A DNA stretch of 39,338 bases from Podaxis mareebaensis. Its lineage: Eukaryota; Basidiomycota; Agaricomycetes; Agaricales; Agaricaceae. Each line of letters starts with the position of its first letter. Positions within the stretch are counted from its first letter, which is position 1. Under the pieces are notes generated by a model that saw only the letters and a list, made by a program, of their open reading frames with translations, had not been told where the DNA came from and did no database searches. A program made the translations under genes and the position numbers. The stretch covers positions 1-39,338 of the forward strand of contig JAEUWP010000588.1 in the NCBI GenBank assembly GCA_018524725.1, in the 5' to 3' direction. Shown piece after piece: positions 22,217 through 33,379 of this stretch.

Positions 22217-24129
22217 GTGTGCGGTGAGGAGGAGGAATGAAGGGAGGGAGGGGAGAGGTGAGAGGGATGTGTTGCTGTTATTTAGTGTCTCCGAACTCGG
22301 ATCGCTTCTCCTGTCATTTCTCACTCGCCCATACGTAATCCCTTACCGCCGCCGCGTTGCCGGGTGCGGCCTCGACAAAAGGTACCGTACACGTAATTTC
22401 CAATCACCCCAGCTCCTCATATTGCGCGTTTGGCTCGCCGCGGATCGCAGGCGTCGCTTTCCGCGTTCGGGAGTACCCGGACCTCTTTATGTGGCTTTAC
22501 GATTCCACGAAGCAGGATGCCTTAGGAGTCGGCAGGCATATCTTTCTCGGATTTTCTCGGTTGACTAGGTCCCTTGCCGCATTGCGGCAACTAGGGCCCA
22601 TGAGAACCTGTTTGGTCACCCCCATCATCAACATCAGTCAGCAACGCGTGAAACAAACACGTCCATAGAACTTACTAGAAGTAACAGCGGCGGTCGTTTC
22701 CGGTCAATTGCGTTGCTTGTGTCGTCGTTTGCTCTTTGGGATTGGCCTTGTTGGCATCGCAAGTCACTGCTTCCTTGCGGCGTAACAGGCCGTAACGAGA
22801 AAAGATCACGTTTCCGAAAAGACCTTCAACGAAAGCCGCATGTGATACGATATTTTTAGACCGGTTCACGAGAGACGGCAAACGCCGACAACCTACATAG
22901 TCTTACATAGTCGTCCCAATATGGACGTTTGATCGCTCCTGCAGGCCGCTTGAAGCGACCTAATGGACGCTTCGTGATAGAATTTTTTTCTTGAGCGCAT
23001 GGCTGCCTGTGGGTCTTCGTGGTCCGATCTTCATGGGGTCGACCAAGAAAATAGCACATACTCGCGCTACAACCCAAAAAATTCTGGACCAGGGTAGACC
23101 TCTGAAACGAGCTTAGGCAAACTTAACAACCAATCGCTGGCTGTATGAGTTATTCTGATGCCTGTGTCATTTTGCTCCTCTTCTCCTCCCGTTAATTTAG
23201 GCCAACCCAACTGTCAACACAGGCCAACACTCCAGAAATATCAAAGCTTGTCCAAAAATAGAGATGACACACCGCCCGCCGCCATCGTACCTATTGTCTC
23301 TGGCAGCCTACATTGTTGATCGAGACCTCGAGACCCAATCATAGAGACGCGTCGTCGACATCCCAAACGATTCCACATCAGCTCTGTTCACTTGGGGAAC
23401 TGCAGTGAACCTTATCTTGCCCTTCGCACCCTTTACTACCAGCTTCTTTTTCCTACTGGGATCGAAAGGACATGAAAGGCTATGAAGAAAATGTACGCGA
23501 GAGACCATCAACGCACTGGACGCACGCTGTGTGCCGCCCACTAAGGGGACATCGTTATGAAACCCCTTTACTGGGATTGGAACAACTACATATGAACAGG
23601 CTTTTTTTGCATCATGCACGCCATCATGAGACCCCATCTCCGTTTTCTCCCCTCTTGTTAATTACATATCAGAAGCCCATAAATCATGTCGCTACCGATG
23701 CCATCAACCGAGAACCAGAGGCTGGAAGAAGGATAGGAGGTCAACGGGTCTTGTTTCATGCGTAAAGAACAACGCATGAAACGAGCCAAGACATAGCCCG
23801 TACCTTAATGTGGGCTTAACTTCAGACAGGCCCATAATATACCGATTCGAGGCGATGATGTGGACCAAATTTGGATTCTTCGAAGCTGCAAGCTCGAAGT
23901 AGCGTTGGAACAGAGGGACCCGCTTTCGTCTTCTCGCATAGCAATCGCTTAGGCTGCTCAACAGCGGGTCGTGAAATTTGCTAGGAGGCTGTAACGTTGA
24001 TTGGCTGTGAACGTCAAGCTTGAAATGACCCCAAAGGTATCCAAACCAGTCCTTCAAACAGTCCGGACTCCGTACCTGCGACCCGTAGCCACGTTTCTGT
24101 ATTCAATGTCACAACACCACATGACGGCA
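22217..24129. other. Intergenic stretch with only weak candidate frames
   Basis: The plus frame 22357-22668 and minus frames 23308-23637 (contains KKKLVVKGAKGKIRF) and 23704-24057 (MKDWFGYLWGHFKLDV...) are open for 103-117 residues, but show no recognised family and no supported splicing. I would not call any of them genes without transcript data. Confidence 0.4.
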
Positions 24130-25945
24130 AACGGTAAAAGTGGTACGACAGCGGTATAACGACAGAAAAGATCATAGAATAACAGATGGTAGAATAATGC
24201 AAGCTAATAGTCAACCACGACTCATGTCTACAAAACCTAAGGAGTGAATAAAGAAACAAAATGACCGCGAAATGTCGTGAAAAGGGCTTTGTTTCTCAAA
24301 TTGTCCAGTAGTTCGGGTAACATTAAACAGCCTCCTGAAATAATAGCGACGTTCACGGTGCTACAAGGGCACCAGCTAGCGCAACTTGTTGCAAAATATA
24401 GCGCGCAGATTCCTGCGTGTTCTCGAAGTGGTGCCTCACCACGCCCTTCTTGACCCAATACTCATTATCTTGGACCGTCGCGCCTGACTCGTCCTGTAGA
24501 ACAAGCGATATTTTCGCGTGAACATCTCCACCGCTAGCCCTACAACACAGTTTGGCGAGATCCTCAAGGTAGTCTGTTAGTTGAGCGGGTCGGACTCCAA
24601 GGGGATCCTCGGGAAACAGGAAGATGTGATCTACATAAGGGTCCCCTGGACGACTGTTCGTGTCAAGGGTTCAGTTGTGTTTTGGGGTGGCGATGGCGGG
24701 AAGCTTACCTCTTCCGTAACCACTTTTGCACTCGACCGATGTCCTGATTATCTTTGGCGTGTCGCTTTTCAGTTCCTGGGAGAACAATGAATGCCACTGG
24801 TCTCTGGAAGCCGGGGATGTTGGTGTCTCTCAGCAGACGAATTTTGGGCTTTTGAAGTGGGCTTGCTTCTTTTCCCATGGCCATGTCGGCAAACTAAACC
24901 ACACGAGTGATGAGTATCATGAAAGGCGAAACAAGGATAGTGGGATGCATACCTCACCCGTTTTTGTACCTGCACAGCCCATAATCCTGGGGGGAGATCA
25001 TGAAGCGTCGTCAAGCTTTAGAGAGAGGGCAAGAACGCGCCGAAAACGTACAGGAATGCGAGGTCTCCAGGCCTAAATTCAAATTCAGGCTCAGTATCGA
25101 AATATTTCGACGAGGAACATCCCATTGTTGTGGTGCTTAGTACGGATGTGTCAATCTTTATAGGAGCTGGGAGATGGGGTATAGCGACTGACCAATGTGT
25201 CGTTGGGTTTAGAATCGCGAGGGGCGGACTCTTATACCCATCCGTTGGTTAAGTCAACAGCATCTTTGTAGCGAAAATTGCCCGCGTACCTGGAGCATGA
25301 GATAATCGCCAAATTATCTGGGCCGGTATGAGATCACTGCGCACACCGAAAGGACAAAAGGGTAATGAGCTTGCCATACGACGGGTGCGTGTTCTACAGA
25401 CACCGACTTCATTCTGTCGTTTGAGGATCTAGATCCAGAAGGTCTCACTCTTGTCTTTAAGTCGGGAAGACCCTGACCGTGCATAATAACTCTGTGGCGG
25501 GTGTGGAGTGTGGCCACATCGAAGACTTGGAAATTTCTACAACTGCGGAAGGCGCACAACAGCGACGGGCTACTGACGCTTTTCACTCGTGCCCGTCATG
25601 AGCACTTGCCATCGGTGAAACACATGGGCCGATCCAGGAAGGGCGAATCAACAGCTTTGTGCAGCTTGGAGGTCTTCGCTCGGACAGACGGCCGAGTTCC
25701 TTGCAAGTGCAGAAAGACCTTCTTCCAGTGATGGTTGGGATAAAGTCGAAAAGGTGATAAGGGTGTCGACGATGGAACCGGGACTGGTCGGTGCAGGAGC
25801 TGCACAGTGCCGGAGGCGGAATAGCCAGTGTCGTTTCCGGAAGGCCGTATGCGTAAAGTAGAGGCATAGGGTTTATCAACGTGTGTTACTAAGACATTGG
25901 AAAGATGAAGTCCAAGCTGTTGTTGATCGATGCAGAGCGGGTGTA
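24130..25945. repeat. Segmental duplication, copy 1
   Basis: This block and 26838-28560 are collinear diverged copies: same 3' flank (near GCTAATAGTCAACC, 24155 / 26910), same four-exon gene on the minus strand, and the same ~700-base 5' flank (for example CAAATTATCTG, at 25310 / 28025). Reading frames of the 5' flank are not conserved between the copies, so that part is probably promoter rather than gene. Confidence 0.85.
24353..25125 (-). CDS. AIG1/GIMAP-like pseudo-GTPase, paralogue A
   Basis: Four exons (25125-25052, 24986-24953, 24893-24709, 24653-24353) join in phase to 197 residues. Exon sizes 74, 34, 185 and 301 are identical to paralogue B. It starts MGCSSSK, an N-myristoylation motif with a palmitoylatable Cys3. 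The first strand LAFLIMG leads into GCAGTKTGE on its own 34-base exon, exactly where the other family members have G(R/S)(T/S)G(S/A)G(M/I)S, so the P-loop is degenerate. The DxxG site reads FIVLPGT (Asp lost, PG kept). The C-terminal EYWVKKGVVRHHFENTQESA aligns with GYWRLMVRRGSRMERY of the neighbours. GTP binding is unlikely; a regulatory role at a membrane is an inference. Confidence 0.75.
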
Positions 25946-26837
25946 CACCAAAAAGAAAAGAAAACTTCGGAAACGAGGGCATCCGAATAAGATACGGAGG
26001 GGATGGCGGTTGATAACACGGTGTTGGCCGTTATTTTCTCCGGCAGTCGGTCGGTGCTGAGGCGCAGGTGCCGCTTTCCCGTGCCTTCCCCTAGGTGCCT
26101 TGAAGGAGCTGAACACCCTGAATAGTCTGTATTCTCCAGTCGTACAACCCCAACGCCATTTGGGAACTATCTGAATCCATTACATATATGAGTAGATAAT
26201 TGTACCACTGAGTGGAGAGGTATCTTGGTCATATGGTCGCATAGAATACATGAAAGGTGACATACCTATAATAACTGCATTTGCACGACGACATTCTTCT
26301 AAAAAATAGGACGAGGGGGAGTAACAAAAAATGTACTGAGGCAATAGATGGCTTGCTGTACATCTACGTGAGCCTGGAGTAACTCTGCCTTGACTGCTAC
26401 TTGAGCCGCGCAGTGCAATCTTGTGCATCTACACCGAAGGCCGACTTTGGATATGCACCAAACCTCTCACGGTGAGAAGACTGAATGCTTACAAGGAAGT
26501 CCGAGTTAACTTTTTAAGTTTAGAGCTCGGGAAAATAGGACTTCCGAGCGTTAGTGGGTTAAAACCTACGGGCATATGACAATATATGCCTGAAGTACCT
26601 GGCCTTGGACTCGATAACCACCCAGCCAAGAGCACACCAGCGGGACCTGATGCGCCAAAGACCGACTCCAACTTCATAAGTCGCCGACATATTAGTCAAA
26701 GGATCGGCCGAGGTCGGTGAGGGCCGCGAAAGGTCCGAGTTTCAGGCTGCTACCTCAGCCAAATCAAACCCTACTTATTCGGATCCCTTCGCTTCCGAAG
26801 TTTTCTTTTCTTTTTGGTCCACCCCGCTTCCAGAGCG
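25946..26837. other. Spacer between the two duplicated blocks
   Basis: No gene supported. Around 26490-26550 the words AGGAAGTCCGAG and CTCGGG...GGACTTCC form an imperfect inverted pair, possibly a remnant of a repeat. Confidence 0.4.
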
Positions 26838-28560
26838 AACGATAGAAGTGGTACAACAGTGGTATAATGGCGGAGAAGATTAATAGAATAACGGGAGGTA
26901 GAGTAACGCGTGCTAATAGTCAACCATGGCTCATGTCTACGAGATCTGGGGAGTAAATAAAGAGGCGAAATAACCGCGAAAAAAACATGCAAGGGGCCTT
27001 TTTTCTTAAGTATCCAGTAGCCCGAGTTACATGAAACAGGCGTCTGAAATAACAACAGCGCTCATGGTACTACAAGGCACCAGCTGGCGCAACCTGTTGC
27101 AAAATATGGCGTGCAGATTCCTCCGTGTTCTTGAAGTGATACCTCTTCACATTCTTCTCGACCCAATACTCATACACAGCATCACCTTGGACCGTCGCGC
27201 CCAACTCGTTCTCGAGAACGAGCGATATTTTGGTGTGTACATCTTCGGCGCTAGTCCTGCAACACAATTTGGCGAAATCCCGAACGTAGGTTGCCGGATT
27301 AGCAGGTTGAATTCCAAGGGGATCTTCTGGAAATAAGAGGATGTGATCCACATAGGGATCCTTCGGACGACTGCTCGCGTCAAAGGTTCAGTTATGTTTG
27401 CGGGATGCCGATGGTGGGAAGCTTACCTCTCCTGTAAGGATCTTTGCACTTGACTTATGATCTGACCGTCTTTGGCGTGTTGCTTGTTAGTTCCCGGGGG
27501 AACGATGAACACCACTGGTTTCCGAGAGCCGGGGATGTTGGTGTTTCTCAGCAGACAAATGTTGGACTTTTGAATCGAGCTTGTTGCCTCTTTCATGACC
27601 GCGTTGGCAAACTAAACCAAATGATTGATGAGTGCCTTGGAAGGCGGAATCTAGACAACGAGATGCATACCTCGTTCGTTTTTGTGCCTGCACAGCCAAT
27701 AAGCCTGCGGGACAGACCATGAAACGTTGTCAGGCTTTAGGGAGGGGTAGGAACGCGTCGGAAACTTACAGGAATGCAAGGTCTCCAGGCTTAAAATCAA
27801 ACGGAGTCTCAGCATTGGATTTCTTCGACCAGAAGCAACCCATTATTGTGGTGTTGAATAGGGATCTGTTAATCTATAGGAGCTGAGAGGTGGGTATAAC
27901 GTCAGAGCAGTGTGTTGTTGGGTTTAGAATTGCAAGGGACGAACTCTTATACCCAACTGTTAATCAAGTCAACAGCATCTTCGTAATGAAAGTTGCCCGT
28001 GTAACCGGAACTTGCGATAATCACCAAATTATCTGAACCGGTGTAAGATCGCTGCGCACCCAAGAGGGCAATGAGCCTACCATACCACAGGAGCGTGTTC
28101 TAAAAACGCCCGACTTCATTCTGTCGCTGATCGAAGACTTAGGAACCTCTACAACCGCAGAAGAGGCGCAACCGCGACACAAGCTATTGACGCCTCATTT
28201 CACTTGTGCCCGCCATGAGCACCTGCCATCGGGGAAACGCATGGGCCGATGTAGAAATGAAGAATTAACATCTTTGCGCAGCTGAGAGGACTTCGTTCGG
28301 GAAGGTGGTTGAGTTCCTTGTACTGCAGAGAGACCTTCTTCAAGTGGCGGTTGGGATAAGCTCGAAAGGAGTTTCCACGATGGAGCCGGGCCGATAGAGA
28401 CCGGTCGGTCCAGTGTTATGCTGCGGAGGCCGAACAGCCATTGTCGTTTCCAGAAGTTCATACACGCAAAGTAGAAGCATAGGTCTCGTCAACATGTGCT
28501 CCTAAAGCCTAAAGCGTAGGGAAGATGAAGTCCAAGCCGTTACAGGTCGGTGCGGAGCTC
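26838..28560. repeat. Segmental duplication, copy 2
   Basis: Collinear with 24130-25945 and containing paralogue B. The copies differ by many substitutions and small indels, so the duplication is not recent, yet all intron positions are kept. Confidence 0.85.
27070..27843 (-). CDS. AIG1/GIMAP-like pseudo-GTPase, paralogue B
   Basis: Four exons (27843-27770, 27704-27671, 27611-27427, 27370-27070) join in phase to 197 residues, with the same exon lengths as A. It starts MGCFWSKK (myristoylation motif plus Cys3); the MGCFWS start is shared with paralogue C. The P-loop exon encodes LIGCAGTKTNE and the DxxG site reads FIVPPGT, so both G1 and G3 are lost as in A. The last exon carries YVDHILLFPEDPLG, where active relatives have the strand before the G4 region, and EYWVEKNVKRYHFKNTEESA. 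Both copies keep an open frame and intact splice sites after clear divergence, which suggests the pseudo-GTPase form is selected rather than dying. Confidence 0.75.
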
Positions 28561-29619
28561 TAGTTAGGACCAGAGATTGTCAGTCCAACTCAGTTGAGAA
28601 CTCGCCTCTGGCAGGGAATGGCCATCACGTTGTTTGATATTATTTATACATGGATTGGCATTCACGTGGTCCTAATTATGTTGCCACCATCTATGATGCT
28701 AACCAAAAGAGCTAAACCTGGCTATCTGGGTGCACTGCGGGTAAGTACCGGTGCACTGCATGCGTGAAACTCATGGCGCATATAAGGTTCCGAGTTAAGC
28801 GTGTGTAAGTCCGATGAACTTTGACCCGGTATTGCATACTCTCGATCTTCCAGAACAAGAGAACTGGCAATTTCGTGATGGCACGATAACCTACATGTAT
28901 CATGAAAGTCCTTTGCATCGCTCCAAGATTTTGAAAAATCACAGACGCCCACTGGAGCCGCACCTGTCTTCAAGGTGAAATTAATCCCACCGGTGCGGTA
29001 TATTATGGGTGTTACTCCCCCGATGACCCCTAGGGGTTCTGTTATCATGAGTTATTCTTCAAGGAGAGGCGGTTCCACCAAGACACGGCCCTCTCCTTCA
29101 CCCGTTTCGCGCAAAGTGAGGACTCCAAGTTATTAAACCTTTTGCGTATCCTCCTCGGGTTGCTCCCTCCCACTTGTGCTAGGTACTCCAAGAAATTGCA
29201 TATTTTATCTTAGTTTATGTGCTCATCGGACGAGTCGCCAATGATACGAGGATCGTCTCGGGTGATTGCAGAGCTATCGTGATGGTCCCTTCCAAAAATA
29301 TCTTAACGCCTTCATGTCTTAGAATGAGTGGTTCTTGTCTTCCTGCGGCGAGGACACTTGGACTCCGTTTGGATAATGGCGAACGAATGGTCGGGCTTTA
29401 CGGTGGTTCACTTGAATGTTGTCTTCCTCCCTTGCTATCGTTTCCCGGGGATAATGCGAATATTATTTCTAATTTCTACGCATGCTGAGGGACCAGATCC
29501 CCGCAACTAGGTGGACTGAGATTCGCGAATACGGCTGCAGCCAACACCTGCTCTCGGACGATCCTGAAGGAGTGAGAGGCATGTTAATTTCTTCTTGATT
29601 AGTCCTCGACCGATGATTA
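28561..29619. other. Intergenic stretch, no gene supported
   Basis: Short frames only (for example minus 28722-29048 and plus 29219-29488), none with splice partners or family resemblance. Confidence 0.45.
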
Positions 29620-30476
29620 CTATGCTGCCGGCTGGTCGAAATGGGTGATCATTCTGAGAATTTCAATCGCTCTCTTCCGGTCGTCGGGCGATTCATATCG
29701 CGTCATAGCTGAACCTTTTGAAAGCATAAACCTCCAGTAACCCCTTTTCAAGTGGATCTCCCTCTTTTCACCGTCATCCCTGACGCGCTCGCCCCAATGA
29801 GAGTTCACAAGGATAACCTTGCGATGCCATTCGGGGCCACATAGGTTCTCGAGAGGCGCACATGTCAAAAGCGGAGACCTGTTATACGCCTCCTCGTTCC
29901 AGATGTTGTGCATGTAAATCACACCATCAAGTCGAGTCCCTGGACCATATCTTGGCGCAAATACCTCAGTGTCAGGTCAAGGGTACACGTAACCCGAGAG
30001 CGAACACGAACCTCTCTCTAAACCAGAACATTAAGTCCTTGAATCTTGCGTACTCATCATTACCCTTCGAGTAATCGAATCCTGGTGTATCGATGAGAAT
30101 CACTTGCTGGGTGGGTGAGATCTCCCTGATATTTGCTTCCACAGGTTCGATTTCTTTCGTGTAAGGATGTAGGCTGTTAGGGGGTCCGAGCCCACGTCTA
30201 TACGAACCTGTTGCGTCGTGAATGAACTGTGTGTGTTCTAGACACCAGTTTGGGAGGTATTAGAGTGCCCTCACCTGACTCATTCCCGAGCCTGTCCTCC
30301 CTACGACTCTAGAATATCTCAGGCTCGACATGAGCACGCAAGTAGATGGTGGAAGAAGCATACGCAACGACAAAACCATCTTTATGCCCCCTCGGAATTC
30401 TACATGTTCCCGTGGGCGATGTGAGCTTGATATCCTTCCCGGTGTCACTAGACATCCCCGACCAAAAACACCCCAT
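29620..30476 (-). CDS. AIG1/GIMAP-like GTPase-family protein C, Walker A Lys replaced by Met
   Basis: Four exons (30476-30364, 30308-30275, 30226-30013/30012, 29950-29620; introns 55, 48 and 61 bases) join in phase to 230 residues. It starts MGCFWSGMS, an N-myristoylation motif with Cys3. The 34-base second exon encodes VVGRTGSGMSQ: a canonical G1 loop except that the invariant Lys is Met. Then FIHDATG, a switch-like stretch PYTKEIEPVEA, the intact G3 VILIDTPGFDYS, RLDGVIYMHNIW, and VILVNSHWGE where G4 is expected. The C-terminus GYWRFMLSKGSAMTRY, followed by a helix, matches the fungal AIG1-like family. An upstream minus frame (30649-30831) could be an extra 5' exon, but MGCFWS is favoured because B starts the same way. 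Confidence 0.8.
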
Positions 30477-31420
30477 AACGACGTCGGCTACTGCGCGTGG
30501 ATAGACTTGGGGATGGAAAAGAGTACGTTGGGAGTGCTTGTCGCCGAGGAAATGTTTTCGTATGTGTGGGAGTGGTTTTGCCAGTACCGTGAAGCGACTG
30601 GGAATAGAAGAACGAGTTGAAATAACCTTGTGGTGAGCTGTGGATGCCTCATGTCTGCCATGCAGTTTTATTGAGCCCTACCTCTCCGATCTGTTTCGTG
30701 AGATTGTGTGTGCGACCGGGCGGTATATCGCCGTTATTCCACCAATAGAGGCGGTTACACGGAAACAAGAGTCGGTCGCATAGGTACGAAATGGCGTCGA
30801 AAAAGTCACCCTTGAAGTTGAATGATGGCAAGTCGATACTCAGTGCCCAAACGGAAGTCCGGCGCTCGGCCTGGGCATGGCACGCCGTTCTGGTTCCGTT
30901 TCATTAGCGCTTGACACTCAGTGCACCGTGTGGCACCGAGTATTATCTGTACAGCACCAAACCAAACACTCATGGTCTATTCCATATGCAAATCCAAGTA
31001 TTCAACCTCCTCTCGCATGCTGGATGGAAATACGGTACTGGCAGGCCTGCCATATGCGTGGAGCCTAGGCCCAGTCACTCTATGTATCAGCCCGTATTGG
31101 CCAAGCGATTTAGGGAAGGTGTGTTAGTGCACAACAGGAGTACTTAATGAGTCCTCCATACCAAGTTCCTATCAGTCAGTGGCACAATAACATCGCAGCG
31201 TCCCTAGCCTACTATAAGCCGCATAAATTGTAACGCCCCTGTATTGCCACTAAAAGGTTTAGGTCCACGGCCTGTAAGTTGCAGACTACGAAATTCCCAT
31301 CTGCTCTGTCTAGTCAGCCCCGCAATGGATTGTTGTGGGTACCTCCGGCATCCCAATTATGTATGGTAGCTCGAGTGGAAGAAGTAAGAGAAGGATATCT
31401 GCACATTAATAAGGACGTGG
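30477..31420. other. Intergenic stretch with one possible 5' exon
   Basis: The minus-strand frame 30649-30831 (MPSFNFKGDFFDAISYL...) ends at a possible donor GTAGGG, and the sequence before gene C is open in its frame, so a longer gene C cannot be excluded. Otherwise nothing is supported. Confidence 0.35.
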
Positions 31421-33379
31421 CTATAGTTGTAAAATTGATTGAAGGAGCGCCTTTGCCCCATAATTTGAGCCAGGAGACGAGTTGTAGCGCTCCATTCGGG
31501 ACCCTCTCCGAACCATCAATCTCCAGTAGCCCTCTCGTATTCCCCTTTCTCTTGCCTCATCATCCGCGCTCTGAGTCCAATGAGAACTAACGAAGACGAT
31601 CTGACGGGGCCATTCCGACTCGCATAGCTCCTCTAAAGCTCGACATGTATGGAAAGCGCGCCTGTGATCGAGCCCGTCGTTCTGGACATTATGGATATAA
31701 ATCACCCAGTCCAGTTTAGCCTTCAATCCGTATCTGTGTGATCAACTTCAGCACAATATACCGTCGTATCCATGTGATTCGTACGCTCTCCGAACCCATG
31801 ATGACAACTCTTGAAACCGGGAATATTCATCATTCTGAACGTCCGAAAAATCAAACCCAGGCGTGTCAATTAGGGTAACCGGGTAGCTGCCTGGGTCAGA
31901 ATCGACTGTTGGAACCGTATATTCAATCGCTTCAATTTCTTTCGTGAATGGAGTCAAGGACACCGGGGGTCCAATGCGCTGGGAATCTTCGCCAGTCACG
32001 TCGTGAATGAACTGTGAAGTCGTTCATGTATTATGATAGCTCAGCCACACAAACCGTTATTAAGACAGAGAAAACTATACCTGACTGATCCCTGACCCGG
32101 TTGAGCCAACGACACTGGAATATATCAGCTTTCAAGTGTCATCTAATGTGTACAGCAAAACATACGCGACTTTAATACTCCTGGGAATTCGAAACGCTCA
32201 TCAGGAGGAGAAGGGTGGAAAAGGTGATCTACATACTCGTCCATCTGGATTCCAGCGGTCAAAAGTCGTTCCAGTTCCGGTATGTTGATTTCGTTTTTCA
32301 CCTCCTTCCAAAGGATTTGAGCCTCTCGGCTCAGCTCGGCATACTTTTGTTTTTCTACGTCCGTTAATACCTGAGTTGTACCAAGTCTCGCGATAGCGCC
32401 TCGAATAAATCCTGTCTTCTCCTTCAAAACAACAGCAATGCGATCGTGCAGGTCATCCGTGAGCGGAACGCTACGTCTCAAACCTTGAAGTTCCATTCTC
32501 AGCCGTTCTTCACGGGCGGCTACGGCCCTCTCGACCAGCGGAATCAGGATTCTCCATGCGGATGGGTGACCGGGGGGGTTGTATTGTTCTGTCCTCGAAT
32601 TGTGGTTCATCATATATGACCAGTAGTCGTTGATATCCGCCTCCTTTGACTCCTTGCGTTCTTTGGCCAGGGATTCCCAGTGGGAGCTCACAAGTATTAC
32701 CTTCTCCTGCCAGTCTTCCCCACACAGCTTCTGCACCACTTTACCCCGTGGCTTATACGGCGCCCGTTTCCCGAACTCATCCACAAATACACTCTGCATG
32801 AGAATGAGTCCGTCGAGCTTCACCCCGGGCTTACTGCAATGCACTCAGCAGATGAAGGGTGAGGCGGATTTGGCTAGAACATACAAGGTTTCAAGCCACG
32901 CAAGTAATCTCCGGAGGGCCGCATGTTCATCGCCGTTGTCCGCATAGTCGAACCCGGGAGTATCGACTAAAATAAGGGGAAAATCGGTGTAATCGACATC
33001 CGAAATGGTGAACCCGAAATCTTGGATGGTAGTTGTATATGGTTCGTGATTGGATTTATGCCATCCCTCGGGCGAAACACCCGCTCCATATGATCCAGTG
33101 GCGTCATGAATAAACTATGGAGGGCGGTAGGTCAGATAATCGAGCACGTGGTATCCAACCTGTATTTGCATACTTTGCTCATGCCGGATCCCGAACGTCC
33201 GACAAGCCTGATTGATACAAGACCTTTCTTGAGTACGACAGTCCATTTTTCGACGATGCATGAACCACTTACGCAATGACAATTCCGTTGTGAGATTTCC
33301 CCTTGTACGCCGAGTAATCTTGCGACTGAATCAAGTTGCCCCAGATCAATGGGAAAACCTTGCTGAAGTTAATTCCCAT
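31421..33379 (-). CDS. Tandem two-domain AIG1/GIMAP-like protein (domains E and D), Walker A Lys replaced by Met and Ile
   Basis: Eight exons: 33379-33273, 33207-33174, 33114-32885, 32833-32237, 32180-32166, 32114-32081, 32011-31785, 31733-31421. All phases agree and give 518 residues. The N-terminus MGINFSKVFPLIWGN has a myristoylation motif and resembles the amphipathic start of ARF proteins. Domain E has LVGRSGSGMSK, FIHDATG, ILVDTPGFDYA, LDGLILMQSVF and VILVSSHWES, then a long helical linker to ELERLLTAGIQMDE. An intron in that codon (gtatgt, phase 2) leads through a 15-base exon into domain D: SIKVAVVGSTGSGISQ, FIHDVTG, TLIDTPGFDFS, VIYIHNVQ, IVFVSSHWTQ, GYWRLMVRRGSRMERY. The alternative is two genes, with D starting at MDESIKVAVVG inside E; then E would end HPSPPDERFEF...CTH at 32143. 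No stop separates the domains, so I favour the fusion. Confidence 0.65.

Noticed and set aside
22357..22668. 103-residue plus frame upstream of the SPT small-subunit gene
   Set aside because: The region is simply GC-rich and open in two phases; no motif or start context supports it.
23704..24057. 117-residue minus-strand frame
   Set aside because: No family resemblance, no splice partners and not conserved in the duplicated block; may be chance.
25596..25982. Minus-strand frame upstream of paralogue A, with a partner at 28195-28461 upstream of B
   Set aside because: The DNA is duplicated, but the two frames are interrupted by indels relative to each other and the reading frame is not conserved. 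It is more likely duplicated promoter DNA.
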